A stretch of 64,000 nucleotides of DNA, taken from the NCBI GenBank assembly GCA_016786465.1, contig JAEUWC010000025.1, forward strand, positions 20,641-84,640, in the 5' to 3' direction. Under the pieces are notes generated by a model. That model ran no database searches, was not told the DNA's origin, and was given only the letters and a program-made list of their open reading frames with translations. Position numbers and translations under genes: made by a program. Below are positions 51,801 to 60,607 of this stretch, one piece after another; the stretch's first letter is position 1, and each line of letters starts with the position of its first letter. Source of the DNA: Bdellovibrionales bacterium (lineage in GTDB: Bacteria; Bdellovibrionota; UBA1018).

Positions 51801-54800
51801 TCCGTCAGCGAAGTATTCACAAATTGATCGTTGGTGTTGTCCCACTTCATGACCGATTGATCGGTCAAAGCGGCCACGTTTTTCAAGCCGACATCTGGGG
51901 CTGGGCCCGTCGCGTTGTTGACAACCAAACCGCCGTTGGCCGTTGCCGTCACGTCGGTGATGTCGCCCCCACCCGCTGGTGCTGCCCATGTTCCATCGCC
52001 GCGCAAGAACATCGATGCCGGAGTACCCGGAGCTGCGTTTGGCCAGGTGTAAGTCCAGCCGTTGTTGACCAAGGTCAAGGCACCCGTGCCCGACTGAATG
52101 GCCGTTGAAGCTGCGCCACCCGTCGAACCAATCGTGGTTGCGGATCCCGAAGCAGATTGAAGGACCAACGCGCCTGCGGAAGTGACAGTGGGGGTTGTGC
52201 CACCCACGATGACGGTACCTGTGCCGTTAGCACCCAAGGTGATTCCGCCGTTTACACCGGTCACGTTCAAGTTGATCGCAGTCGCGCCCGTATTTGCTGA
52301 ATTCAACGAAAGAATTCCCGTACCCGAACGAATCGTCGTAACCGATGCGCCGCCGTTGTTACCAATCGTTGTCGTGCTACCCGAAGCCGACTGCGCAACC
52401 AAGTTGCCCGCTGAAGTCACCGTTGGCGTCGTACCACCGACGGTCACCACACCGGTGCCGTTCGCACCCAAGGTGATTCCGCCGTTCACGCCTGAAACAG
52501 CCAAGTTAATGGCCGTAGCGCCCGTGTTTGCTGAATTCAACGAAAGAATTCCCGTACCCGAACGAATCGTCGTAACCGATGCGCCGCCGTTGTTACCCAG
52601 GGTTGTCGTGCTACCTGAAGCCGACTGCGCAACCAAGTTGCCTGCAGAAGTTACGGTTGGCGTCGTACCTGCTACCGTCACCACACCGGTGCCGTTTGCA
52701 CCCAAGGTGATTCCGCCGTTCACGCCCGTGACGTTCAGGTTAATCGCGGTTGCAGTCGTGCCTGCTGAATTCAAAGCCATTCCGCTGCTGCCAGCGGCGA
52801 CGGTCGTTGCGCCTGCGCCGCTTGAAGAAATCGTCACCGCCGAACCCGCTGCTGCGGTCAGCCCAATCGCAGCACTTGAAGTCAACATGCCTGCTGATTC
52901 AGTCAACGCAGTATTCACAAACTGGTCGTTGGTGTTGTCCCATTTCATGACGGATTGATCCGTCAAGGCGGCCACGTTCTTCAGCGCGATATCCGGTGCC
53001 GGACCTGAACTGTTGGTCACAGCAAGACCTGAAGTCGCAGCTGCGGTTACATCCGTGATGTCACCTGCGCCCGATGGCGTTGCCCAAGTTCCGTCACCCC
53101 GCAAGAACATCGATGCAGGCGTACCCGGCGCAGCGTTTGGCCAAGTGTAAGAATACGAAGTCACCGTCGCAGGAACGTTCAAAGTCACTGCACCGCTAGT
53201 GGCGCCGTTCATCACCAAAGAACCGCCGGTGCCGCCGTTAGTACCTGACGTGATGCTGGTTGAAGCCGAAAGCGCGCCAGTTACTGCAGCACCAGAAGCA
53301 GTTGCCGCTAAGCGTGTCGTGCCGCCCGTTTGCAAATTGATCGTGGTTGAAGGATTGATCGCAACCGTCGTTCCGTCATCCGAAACGGTTGAAGCGACCA
53401 AGTTCGTACCGTTGGACTTGGTCAAAATATTTGCGCCAGCTGCGTTGGTGATACCGGCCGGAGGAGCCGACCAAGTTCCGTCTGCGCGAAGGAAGTTCGT
53501 GGTGCCTCCGGCGGAAGTGGGAACCGTACCAGCAGTCGAACCTGCGAATTGCGAAAGCATGGCGGTCGCCTGTGCCGGAGTCAGTTCTTCAATCACGCCA
53601 GCGCCTGCCGTATTGCGACCCAGAATTCTGTTGTTCGTCGAAACGTTTTGAATCTTTGCGTAGGTGATCGCGCTGTTGGTAATGTCAGCAGTTGCCATCG
53701 TGTTTTGAGTACAAACGATGTCACCGCTTGCGTCTGACTTACAAAAACGCGAGTTCGTGATCCCACCCGCGCCGACACGCGGAACTTTGCCGCTTACGAC
53801 GCCGAAGTCCACGGCCAAGCTCACAGGACCCGCTGTTCCGCCGCCGGTTAAGCCGCTGCCCGCAGTCACTGCATCGATATCACCCGTGCCGCCGCCACCA
53901 GTTTGGTCCGAATCGCAAATCCAGGCCGTTCCTGTAGCATTCACTTTTAAAACCTGGTTTGCAGGACAAAGCGCTGCTGCAAATTGGTTTAAGTTGTTGA
54001 TTCCGCTTACGCCCACGCTGGTCGAAGGCGTCGTCCACGAAAGAACGCCGTTTCCATCTGTGGTCAAAACTTGTCCGGCGCTAGCACCATCGTTGTCTGG
54101 CCAAACCAAATTTACATCAGCGGCCAAAAGATCAGGTGCCTTGAAGCGAACGACGTTTGTTCCGTTCACGGCCAGTTCCATCAATTCAACGCTTCCCGTG
54201 TCGCCCGGCGCCGCGCCCACCGGAGTCGCAATAAGACCCGCACCCGAAACCGTTCCAGAACTGGTCAAGCTAGTTCCGGTGATTGCCCCACCGCTGATGT
54301 TGCCGGTCGTGCTAATTGGGCCGCCACCTGAAATCGAAAGCGAGGTTCCGTTCAACGCACCGCCTGTGATCGTTCCCGTGGTGGTGATGTTGCCGGTGGT
54401 GTTGATGACAGTTGCTCCACCCAAAGTGGTGGCCGTCAAAGTGCCCGTGACCGTGGTGTTTCCGTTAATCGCAGTTGCGTCGTTCAAAACAATCGTCCCC
54501 GTACCCGCGCCTGAAAGGGTCAAGTTCGTGTTCGCTGTTGTCGTGATTCCGCCGCCTGCGACAGTCAAGTTGCCCGTGACATCCAAGTTATCGTTCACTT
54601 GAACGTTACCGGCGCTGTTTGAAATATTTGAACCCGCACCACTGAAAGTCAGGTTTCCACCCGTTGCCAAGTTGCCGCCAGTGATCGTGTTGGTCGTAGT
54701 GATCGTTCCAGAAGTGCTGATGACGGTAGAACCGTTCACCGTACCGTTGGTTAAGGTTGCACCCGTCATCGTGCCGCCCGTGATTGCGCCAGCAACCCAT

Positions 54801-56452
54801 GCCGAACCGTTCCACTTCAAGACGTCATCTGTCGCGCCACCTGCAAGTTCAGTTGGAGTCGTGCCAACGCCCACCCAAATGCGACCGTTGTTCAAAGTCG
54901 GTGAACCACCTGTTGCGTCAGCAGCGCAGGTCCAAACGCCACCTGATTTTTTTAGAATTTCACCGTTCGAACAAATCGCGGTGTCCAATTTTGAAAGGTT
55001 CACAGCGTTGTTCGCCAATGCGACCGTCGGCGCCGTTGCCGTGCCGCCTACCGTAATCGTTGCGTCCGCGGCTGAAACCGAAGCCACTTTTGCGTTCCAC
55101 GCTAGGAAATCGGCGCTGGTTGCGTAACCGTCCGAAACACCGCTGACTTGCGAAATCGTCAAAGTCGGATCGGTCAAGGTTCCGCCGATCGTCAATGGCG
55201 TCGTACCGACTTCCGTAAACGAAGAAAGACCGCCGCCGCCCCCAGTTGCATCGGCGGCACAGGTCCAAACACCACCGGCGCGCTTGATGATTTCACCATC
55301 GGCGCAGCCCACTGGGCTGATCTTGGCCAAAGTCACTGCACCGTCATTGATCTTTGTGGTTGTTACACCGTTTGTTGCAACTGCCACTGTTGGCGCAGTT
55401 GCTGTACCGCCGACGGTGACCGAAGCATCACCGGCCGAAACTGATCCGACTTTCGCGTTCCACGCCAAGAAATCTGCTGCTGTGGCGTAACCATCCGAAA
55501 CGCCGCTGACCTGGGCAATCGTCAAAGTCGGATCGGTCAATGTTCCACCGATGGTCAAAGGCGTTGTACCGACTTCAGTAAACGATGAAAGCCCGCCGCC
55601 GCCGCCCGTTGCATCCGTTGCGCAGGCCCAGGTTCCACCGGCGCCGCCGACTTTTTTCAAGATTTCGCCGTTCGCGCAGATGTTTCCATCCATTTTGGAA
55701 AGCCCGATCGAACCATCGATGATGTTCGTGGCGCCCACGCTGTTGGCGGCCAAATCCGTTTGTACGATCGTTCCATCGACAATCTTCGAAGAATCAACGC
55801 TGTTGCCTGCTAAATCGGCCAAGGCCACCGATCCATCTTGAATCTTTGCGGAATCGACGGCGCCGTTAGCGATATTGGTGTTGGTCACGTTGCTTGCACC
55901 TGATGACTGCATGAAGTCGGACGGAACGTAACCTTGCAGGGTTTGAGCAATCACTGCTGTTGGAACCGATTCAATCGCTTGATCGGGTGAAAGTGCGACG
56001 TAGCTGGATCCAGTTGGATTCTGAATTTCAACTTTCAGAATTCTGGCATCAGATGCGCCCGGAGTATAACCGCACGCGCCGGTCACTTGTCCGTTCGAAA
56101 AAACTTGGACCATGTTGTAGCCGCGGGCTAAAGAAGCGGCCGTTTGAGTACCTGAACCCAGTTTCAGGCTAAACGAACCGTTGGTGGTACCTAGGTTCAC
56201 TGCCAAATGTTCTTCTTCGTAAAGAAGGCAGGTTCCTGCAGGGTTATAGATCCCCAAGCGAAGGTCCACGATGTTGGTGATTGGAAGTCCGGTGCCGGTG
56301 TCGGTGAATACGCCTTGATAAACAAAGTTCGGAGAAACGGCGCCGAACGCTGAACGTGGCGCAAACGCTGGCCCAATTCCGATCGCGAAAACGAGCGGAA
56401 AAACCAAGACTGAATTCAGTCGACTACTTACGCGCCGCGTGACTGTTTTCAA
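48884..56452 (-). CDS. giant fibre protein 1 with C-terminal S74 intramolecular chaperone
   Basis: The protein has 2522 residues, with a TTG start and a GAGGGG ribosome binding site. Signal peptide (about 1-38), then an N-terminal domain shared with fibre 2 (AVSPNFVYQGVF...VVALSPDQAIESVPTAVIAQTLQGYVPSDF). About 2100 residues of low-complexity beta repeats follow (Gly/Thr/Ser/Val/Asn/Ala), including three copies of an ADITDVTA...LTDQSVMKWDNTNDQF unit. The C-terminal part is a phage-tail-type intramolecular chaperone: SSDIRLKEHVV, with S2403-D2404 at the expected self-cleavage site, FIAQEVEAVDPVLV and a coiled-coil tail. Such chaperones trimerise fibres and then cut themselves off. It is likely a long trimeric surface fibre used for attachment, as described for Bdellovibrio mosaic adhesive fibres. 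Confidence 0.88.
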   Translation of the reverse strand: MKTVTRRVSSRLNSVLVFPLVFAIGIGPAFAPRSAFGAVSPNFVYQGVFTDTGTGLPITNIVDLRLGIYNPAGTCLLYEEEHLAVNLGTTNGSFSLKLGSGTQTAASLARGYNMVQVFSNGQVTGACGYTPGASDARILKVEIQNPTGSSYVALSPDQAIESVPTAVIAQTLQGYVPSDFMQSSGASNVTNTNIANGAVDSAKIQDGSVALADLAGNSVDSSKIVDGTIVQTDLAANSVGATNIIDGSIGLSKMDGNICANGEILKKVGGAGGTWACATDATGGGGGLSSFTEVGTTPLTIGGTLTDPTLTIAQVSGVSDGYATAADFLAWNAKVGSVSAGDASVTVGGTATAPTVAVATNGVTTTKINDGAVTLAKISPVGCADGEIIKRAGGVWTCAADATGGGGGLSSFTEVGTTPLTIGGTLTDPTLTISQVSGVSDGYATSADFLAWNAKVASVSAADATITVGGTATAPTVALANNAVNLSKLDTAICSNGEILKKSGGVWTCAADATGGSPTLNNGRIWVGVGTTPTELAGGATDDVLKWNGSAWVAGAITGGTMTGATLTNGTVNGSTVISTSGTITTTNTITGGNLATGGNLTFSGAGSNISNSAGNVQVNDNLDVTGNLTVAGGGITTTANTNLTLSGAGTGTIVLNDATAINGNTTVTGTLTATTLGGATVINTTGNITTTGTITGGALNGTSLSISGGGPISTTGNISGGAITGTSLTSSGTVSGAGLIATPVGAAPGDTGSVELMELAVNGTNVVRFKAPDLLAADVNLVWPDNDGASAGQVLTTDGNGVLSWTTPSTSVGVSGINNLNQFAAALCPANQVLKVNATGTAWICDSDQTGGGGTGDIDAVTAGSGLTGGGTAGPVSLAVDFGVVSGKVPRVGAGGITNSRFCKSDASGDIVCTQNTMATADITNSAITYAKIQNVSTNNRILGRNTAGAGVIEELTPAQATAMLSQFAGSTAGTVPTSAGGTTNFLRADGTWSAPPAGITNAAGANILTKSNGTNLVASTVSDDGTTVAINPSTTINLQTGGTTRLAATASGAAVTGALSASTSITSGTNGGTGGSLVMNGATSGAVTLNVPATVTSYSYTWPNAAPGTPASMFLRGDGTWATPSGAGDITDVTAAATSGLAVTNSSGPAPDIALKNVAALTDQSVMKWDNTNDQFVNTALTESAGMLTSSAAIGLTAAAGSAVTISSSGAGATTVAAGSSGMALNSAGTTATAINLNVTGVNGGITLGANGTGVVTVAGTTPTVTSAGNLVAQSASGSTTTLGNNGGASVTTIRSGTGILSLNSANTGATAINLAVSGVNGGITLGANGTGVVTVGGTTPTVTSAGNLVAQSASGSTTTIGNNGGASVTTIRSGTGILSLNSANTGATAINLNVTGVNGGITLGANGTGTVIVGGTTPTVTSAGALVLQSASGSATTIGSTGGAASTAIQSGTGALTLVNNGWTYTWPNAAPGTPASMFLRGDGTWAAPAGGGDITDVTATANGGLVVNNATGPAPDVGLKNVAALTDQSVMKWDNTNDQFVNTSLTETAGVLTSSAGVGMTAAAGSNANLTASGAGSTTVASGTGGVSITSTGTTATAINIATSGASGGVTLTAGANGGITLGANGTGVVTVGGTTPTITSAGAMLVQSVSGGTSTFGNNGGASITNLRSGTGGVSITSSATPANAINLAVTGAGGGVTLTAGANGGITLGANGTGVVTVGGTTPTITSAGNFVAQSASGSTTTIGNNGGASLTTVRSGTGVLSLQSASLANNAIDLTVSGTNGGISLNPNGTGGVSIGGSSPIIWSASGLTLQNTTGTMVVGTNAGATSTAIRSGTGSLTFSNNGWTYTWPNAAPGTPTSMFLRGDGTWAAPAGGGDITDVTATANGGLVVNNATGPAPDVGLKNVAALTDQSVMKWDNTNDQFVNTSLTESAGMLTSSAAIGLTAAAGSAVTISSSGAGATTVAAGTGAMALNSAGTTASAINLNVTGVNGGITLGANGTGIVTVGGTTPTVSSASSMIFGGNTAATTTTIRSGTGGITLAPTTTGVVSIGGTTPQITSAGALIVQSASGGASTFGSNGGAASTVLRAGTGGLSITNNGNTFTWPTTATGGTTNFLRADGTWSAPSGSGTTTNAVTFNNGGAGAASGTTFDGSAARTISYNSIGAVGGSGTTNTVPRFASANTLADSGITDNGTTIGLARNTSVTGVLTTTDSIQLGTASNRGLSIIENYMSLGESEGGATTILGNNIRVTDGVGSTVQVSANALDGSNWLGINYSRGFTFNRVGPTAVGTQIAETTGELVRITTAGNVGIGTPSPSGRLSVKAAGAGWRDQLVLESSSSAADWNILVDSGASNQLRFAYNGGAVEAMRFTTAGAVTFPFTVTSVGNVTAPGYYHSSDIRLKEHVVTYDHALDTVKALRGVRFDWKKDGTSEIGFIAQEVEAVDPVLVKTGDDPEKIKSVKYANITAILVEAFKELVGREDSRYAELQAKNAELQKRLDALEAKIDAQSNRAPASK
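49530..50040 (-). repeat. block shared with fibre 3 (copy in fibre 1)
   Basis: This part of fibre 1 matches about 62,925-63,440 in fibre 3 with only scattered differences over about 500 bp. The shared protein covers the NAVTFNNGGAGAASGTTFDG unit through SRGFTFNRVGPTAVGTQ. It points to gene conversion or duplication between the two fibre genes. Confidence 0.85.
50640..53150 (-). repeat. tandem repeat modules inside fibre 1
   Basis: Units of about 1.1 kb recur around 50650-50900, 51790-52060 and 52890-53150; their most conserved part encodes LTDQSVMKWDNTNDQF(V)NT. Between them, shorter copies of about 225 bp repeat the GGITLGANGTG(V)VTVGGTTPT phrase. Identity between neighbouring copies is high, so unequal crossing-over could change the fibre length. 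Confidence 0.85.
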
Positions 56453-56498
56453 TTGCCCCTCTTACATCCCTTATCGGGAGAACTAATACCTGACTTAA

Positions 56499-56527
56499 AT
56501 TATCCAATATTAGTTCAAGGTCGTAAA
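56499..56527 (-). promoter_or_regulatory. promoter candidate of fibre 1, shared with fibre 2
   Basis: On the minus strand TTTACG (56522-56527), 17 bp, GATAAT (56499-56504). The extended block of about 45 bp (56483-56527), including AAGT..GGTATTA downstream, is matched in the upstream region of fibre 2. A start about 40 nt before the TTG would fit. Confidence 0.55.
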
Positions 56528-56612
56528 CAGTTGATCAACAATTTAAATTACCTATGTAATAACAAAGTGTTGAAGGGACATTGGACGCCAGACCAAACCC
56601 TAGGATTTCAAA

Positions 56613-59600
56613 TTATTCCTGTCCAGCTGGCCGCCTGTCCTTTTCATTCAATCGTGCTTCAAGGTCACTGACCTTTTTGCGCAATTCGGCATTCTGATCC
56701 TTAAGTTCCTTCACGGCTTCGACCAAGATCGCGGTGATATTTGCGTACTTCACAGCCTTGGTCTTCATCGCATCGTTTCCGGTGGTGACCAAGACTGGAT
56801 CGACTGCTTCCACTTCCTGAGCAATAAAGCCGATTTCAGAAATTCCACTTTTCTTCCAATCAAAACGAACGCCACGAAGGGCCGCAACGGTGTCCAGAGC
56901 ATTTTCGTAAGTCACAACGTTTTCCTTCAATCGAGCATCCGACGAATGGAAGTACGCAAGTGCGGTAGTGTTGTTGGAAACGGTCAGATCCCCGGTGACG
57001 GATGCACCCGTTCCATGAGCCTGAACCCGAGTCGTACCGCCCGCCTGCAAGTTGACTTGTGGCGTGCCGTTAGTGCTGTTGATGTTCAGCTGCGCCGTTG
57101 ACGCAATGGATCCGTTCGCGTTGACTGCGCCCGTGAAAGTCGAAGCACCCGAAACCGCCAAGGTCCCCGTGACCGATGCACCCGTTCCATGTGCCTGAAC
57201 CCGAGTCGTACCACCTGCCTGCAAGTTCACTTGCGGCGTGCCGTTGGTGCTGTTGATGTTCAATTGCGCCGTTGAAGCAATCGAACCGTTTGCGTTCAAG
57301 GTTCCACCAAAAGTCGCGGCGCCTGTTCCTACCGTGAACGTGTTCGTTCCTGATACTGAAGTGTTTCTGGCGATCGTCAAATTGGTTCCGTCGTCGGTTA
57401 AACCCGACGCAACCAAGTTCGTTCCATCTGATTTCGTAATCACGTTTGCGCCGGCGCCGTTGGTGATGCCAGTCGGCGGCGCCGTCCAAGATCCGTCACC
57501 TCGAAGGTACATGGTTGTTGGAGAAACCGGTGCGGCACTTGGCCATGTGAAACTGTACGATGTAATCGAAGCAGGTACGTCCAAGGTTAATGCGCCACTG
57601 GTCGAACCGTTTAGAACTAAAGTTCCACCGGTGCCGCCGTTGGTTCCGCTAGTCAAACTAGTCGTGGCCGAAAGCGCCCCTGTGACGGCAGCGCCCGCCG
57701 CACTAGCCGCCAGTCGCGTCGTGCCGCCCGTTTGCAAGTTCAGTGTGGTGGTCGGATTCAAGTTCAAAGTCGCTGCGGTCGAAGTGATATCGCCGCCGTT
57801 GACTGCCACGTCGCCAGTCAAAGTCGTGTTACCTGAAACCGCTAGTGTTCCCGTAACGGATGCGCCCGTTCCGTGTGCCTGGACTCGGGTCGTGCCGCCG
57901 GCCTGCAAGTTCACTTGCGGCGTTCCGTTGGTGCTGTTGACGTTCAGCTGCGCGGTTGAAGCAATCGAACCGTTTGCGTTCAACGCACCGGTAACGGTCA
58001 ATGCCCCCGTAACGCTCGCTGCGCTACCGATCGTGACTAAGGCGCCTGTGTCGGTGATTGTAGAATCACTGAGTGTCGACGCCGCGCTAAACTTTGGAAC
58101 CGTGTTCACTGTTCCTGATCCGCCGACAGTGCCGCCTGACATCGCTGCCCACGAAAGGACACCACCGGTCGTTGAAACCAGCGCGTAACCACCTGCTGCA
58201 GGGGGCGCGACCGGCAAAGTCAAAGTGTAGTTGGCCGGAGTAATGTCAGCTGGCGCGGTGATCGTCACCGTGTTCGTGTCATTGTCTTTAAATCGAATCG
58301 CGCCGCCGTTACCTGTGAAATCCAGAATTGATCCGGCACCGCCCAGGGTCGCATTTCCCGACGCTACCGTCAGACCCGTTCCTGCAGTGATGGTGGTCGC
58401 AGCACTTAATGTTGTACCCGAACTGATCGCACCGGTTGTTGTAACCGTACCGCTGTTCATCGCGCCCGTCGTGCTAATCGTGCCACCACCTGAAGCGGTC
58501 AAAGAAGTTCCCGTAATCGCGCCAGTCGAAGTGATCGCGCCAGATCCCAAAGTTCCGGTGATGGTTGTGTTACCGGTGATCGTGCTATTTCCAATAATAT
58601 TTGCGCCACCACTAGTGACGGTAAGTCCGGTGCCCACCGTCAGCGTCGTTCCTGCGCTGATTGCTCCAGTTGTGGTGACGGATGCTCCGTTAATGGCGCC
58701 CGTCGCTGTCAAAGTTCCCGTATTTGTCGCGCCGGTGGTCGAAATCGTTCCGCCGCCGGAAGCTGACAATGAAGTTCCCGTGATCGCGCCTGTCGAAGTG
58801 ATGGCGCCGCTATTGATGGTTCCCGATGTGCTGATACTGACCGTGCCGCCAACGTTCGGAACTGCGCAGGCCCAAACGCCAGCGACTTTTTGCAAAATTT
58901 CGCCGTTTGCGCAAATCGCCGCGTCCAATTTAGTGGTTGGGTTAATCGTGCTGTTGGCGATATCAGCGTTAGTGATCGAAGCGTCGACGATTTTGGAAGA
59001 ATCGACGCTGTTTCCGGCCAGATCCGCAAGCGCCACGGTTCCGTCTTGAATTTTGGAACTGTCGACGCTGTTTGAAGCCAAGTTCGCGCTGGTCACATTG
59101 TTAGTGCCGCCCGAAGTAACAAAGTCAGAAGGAACATAACCCTGTAGGGTTTGAGCAATCACCGCCGTCGGAACTGATTCAATCGATTGGTTGGGCGTTA
59201 GCGCGACGTAAACCCCAGTGACTGTTGGATCTTTGATTTCAACATGTAGCGTTCTGCCATCACTTGCTGCAGGGGTATATCCAGGTAAACACTGAACGGA
59301 TGCAGCGGGCGTGGTCTGAGAATTCGAAAAAACCTGAACCATGTTGTAGCCACGTGCCACCGAGTTCGCGGTTTGTGTTCCCGAACCTAGGCGAATGGAA
59401 AACGTACCATTTGAAGCGGACAAATCCAGCCCGACGTATTCTTCTTCATAGAGCATGCAGTTTCCGGACGGATCATAGATTCCCACTTGAAGATCGACGA
59501 CCGAAGTCAGGGGCCAAGTTCCCGCCGCGTTTAGGAAAATTCCTTGGTAAACGAAATTCGGTGAAACCGCCGCAATCGCGCGGCGCGCGACCCAAATAGG

Positions 59601-59681
59601 GCCCAAGCCTACCCACACCAAAAGTGCGTAGACGACACACGAACGCAGTCTTCTGCTTACAGACCCCTTGAAAATACTCAA
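56613..59681 (-). CDS. fibre protein 2 with C-terminal S74 intramolecular chaperone
   Basis: The protein has 1022 residues from a TTG start. It has the same order as fibre 1: signal peptide (about 1-37), the shared AVSPNFVYQGIF N-terminal domain with a Cys-containing ECLPGYTPAASDGRTLHVEI region, about 650 residues of Gly/Thr/Ser-rich repeats (SGAITSTGAITGTSLSASGGG, SGAVTGTLAVSG, three copies of IASTAQLN(V/I)NSTNGTPQVNLQAGG), then the chaperone domain with SSDARLKENVV (S914-D915), the IGFIAQEVEAVDPVLV segment, and a coiled-coil C-terminus. It is a shorter paralogue of fibre 1, transcribed in the same direction, with its own promoter and 160 bp between the genes. It may form a separate fibre type. 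Confidence 0.87.
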   Translation of the reverse strand: MSIFKGSVSRRLRSCVVYALLVWVGLGPIWVARRAIAAVSPNFVYQGIFLNAAGTWPLTSVVDLQVGIYDPSGNCMLYEEEYVGLDLSASNGTFSIRLGSGTQTANSVARGYNMVQVFSNSQTTPAASVQCLPGYTPAASDGRTLHVEIKDPTVTGVYVALTPNQSIESVPTAVIAQTLQGYVPSDFVTSGGTNNVTSANLASNSVDSSKIQDGTVALADLAGNSVDSSKIVDASITNADIANSTINPTTKLDAAICANGEILQKVAGVWACAVPNVGGTVSISTSGTINSGAITSTGAITGTSLSASGGGTISTTGATNTGTLTATGAINGASVTTTGAISAGTTLTVGTGLTVTSGGANIIGNSTITGNTTITGTLGSGAITSTGAITGTSLTASGGGTISTTGAMNSGTVTTTGAISSGTTLSAATTITAGTGLTVASGNATLGGAGSILDFTGNGGAIRFKDNDTNTVTITAPADITPANYTLTLPVAPPAAGGYALVSTTGGVLSWAAMSGGTVGGSGTVNTVPKFSAASTLSDSTITDTGALVTIGSAASVTGALTVTGALNANGSIASTAQLNVNSTNGTPQVNLQAGGTTRVQAHGTGASVTGTLAVSGNTTLTGDVAVNGGDITSTAATLNLNPTTTLNLQTGGTTRLAASAAGAAVTGALSATTSLTSGTNGGTGGTLVLNGSTSGALTLDVPASITSYSFTWPSAAPVSPTTMYLRGDGSWTAPPTGITNGAGANVITKSDGTNLVASGLTDDGTNLTIARNTSVSGTNTFTVGTGAATFGGTLNANGSIASTAQLNINSTNGTPQVNLQAGGTTRVQAHGTGASVTGTLAVSGASTFTGAVNANGSIASTAQLNINSTNGTPQVNLQAGGTTRVQAHGTGASVTGDLTVSNNTTALAYFHSSDARLKENVVTYENALDTVAALRGVRFDWKKSGISEIGFIAQEVEAVDPVLVTTGNDAMKTKAVKYANITAILVEAVKELKDQNAELRKKVSDLEARLNEKDRRPAGQE

Positions 59682-59700
59682 AGATTAATACCCAACTTTA

Positions 59701-59730
59701 ATTATCGGATATTTCGTGCCGGATCGTAAA
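59701..59730 (-). promoter_or_regulatory. promoter candidate of fibre 2, shared with fibre 1
   Basis: On the minus strand TTTACG (59725-59730), 18 bp, GATAAT (59701-59706), with AAAGTTGGGTATTAA downstream. The block (59685-59730) aligns with the one before fibre 1. The predicted leader is only about 13 nt, so either the leader is very short or the translation start lies further in. Confidence 0.5.
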
Positions 59731-59851
59731 GCCCTTTTACGAAGCCTAGAATAAACCGTTAAATTCAATAAAAACAAACATTTAGACCAGACTTATCGGT
59801 TCGATTCAACTGCGTCTTAACAAGTCGGCGACCACCCCGTAGACTTGATTT

Positions 59852-60607
59852 ATGAAGGTCGGACTCATTCTTTTAGGGTTTCTCAACTTGGGGTTTGCAC
59901 AAGGCCCGGGTCCTCAACTTCCGCCTCCTGGCCTAAACCCCAACGCAGACAACGGTCGAAAAATCGAACCCGGTGCCAGACGCTTTGATCCAGAAAAAAT
60001 GAAAATCGCCCTAAAGCGACCCGCACCAAGCGCCCAGGAAGAATGCAGCGTGAACCTAACCGGATACTTCAAGGCGAAGAATTGGGAAGGTTACCAAAAA
60101 ACTGCGCTTCGATGTTTGGAAGATGCTCCATCGACAGAATTGGTCGTGGGGATCTTTCGGCAAATCCAAACTGCAAATCTTGAAAAATTCAGAATCAAGT
60201 TCACTGAAGCGGCCGAAGCCAAAAAGGGAAATGGGAAGATTCGTTGGGAAACCGTACTTTTGGATCAAAAGCTGATTCCCTTGTCAAAAAAGGGGGAAAA
60301 AACTGAAATTCAAAAAGCGATTTTAGAGTGGCTTCAACTTCCCAAACTCACTGCGTGGGAACTGCACTTTGCGACTCAGTACGTACGTTCTCATTCTGAA
60401 ACCAGCGCTAAAACCCAAATTCTGAAATTGCTGCGACTTCTACCTGCGCCGGTTCAGCGTCGAGAAATCCTGCAACGAGCCCAAGACTTCGCTGCGTTGG
60501 GTGACGAAAAAACTGCAAAAGACCTTTTAGCGCGCGAAAAGATTCAAGGCCCTCTTTTGGAAGCGATTTTGAAGAATCGACTTCCAAACAAACCTAAAAA
60601 AAATTAG
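59852..60607 (+). CDS. small secreted protein of unknown function in the fibre locus
   Basis: The protein has 251 residues with a signal peptide (MKVGLILLGFLNLGFA). A short Pro/Gly/Asn-rich stretch (about 18-45) precedes a helical, Lys/Leu-rich region that reads like TPR or alpha-solenoid repeats (FKAKNWEGYQKTALRCLEDAPSTELVVGIFRQI). It contains two cysteines. It is the only plus-strand gene inside the fibre locus, placed between fibre 2 and the Cys-rich gene. Its end overlaps the Cys-rich gene's stop by 4 bp on the opposite strand. Function unknown; a periplasmic helper is a guess. Confidence 0.65.
   Translation: MKVGLILLGFLNLGFAQGPGPQLPPPGLNPNADNGRKIEPGARRFDPEKMKIALKRPAPSAQEECSVNLTGYFKAKNWEGYQKTALRCLEDAPSTELVVGIFRQIQTANLEKFRIKFTEAAEAKKGNGKIRWETVLLDQKLIPLSKKGEKTEIQKAILEWLQLPKLTAWELHFATQYVRSHSETSAKTQILKLLRLLPAPVQRREILQRAQDFAALGDEKTAKDLLAREKIQGPLLEAILKNRLPNKPKKN

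Noticed and set aside
52182..52958. Long plus-strand ORFs antisense to the fibre genes (also 53718-54602 and 57238-58188)
   Set aside because: They are Pro/Val/Ala-rich complements of the Gly/Thr repeats, without RBS or signal, and are shadows of the real genes.
50640..53150. CRISPR array suggested by regular repeats
   Set aside because: Repeats are long, in frame and coding, with similar not unique spacers.
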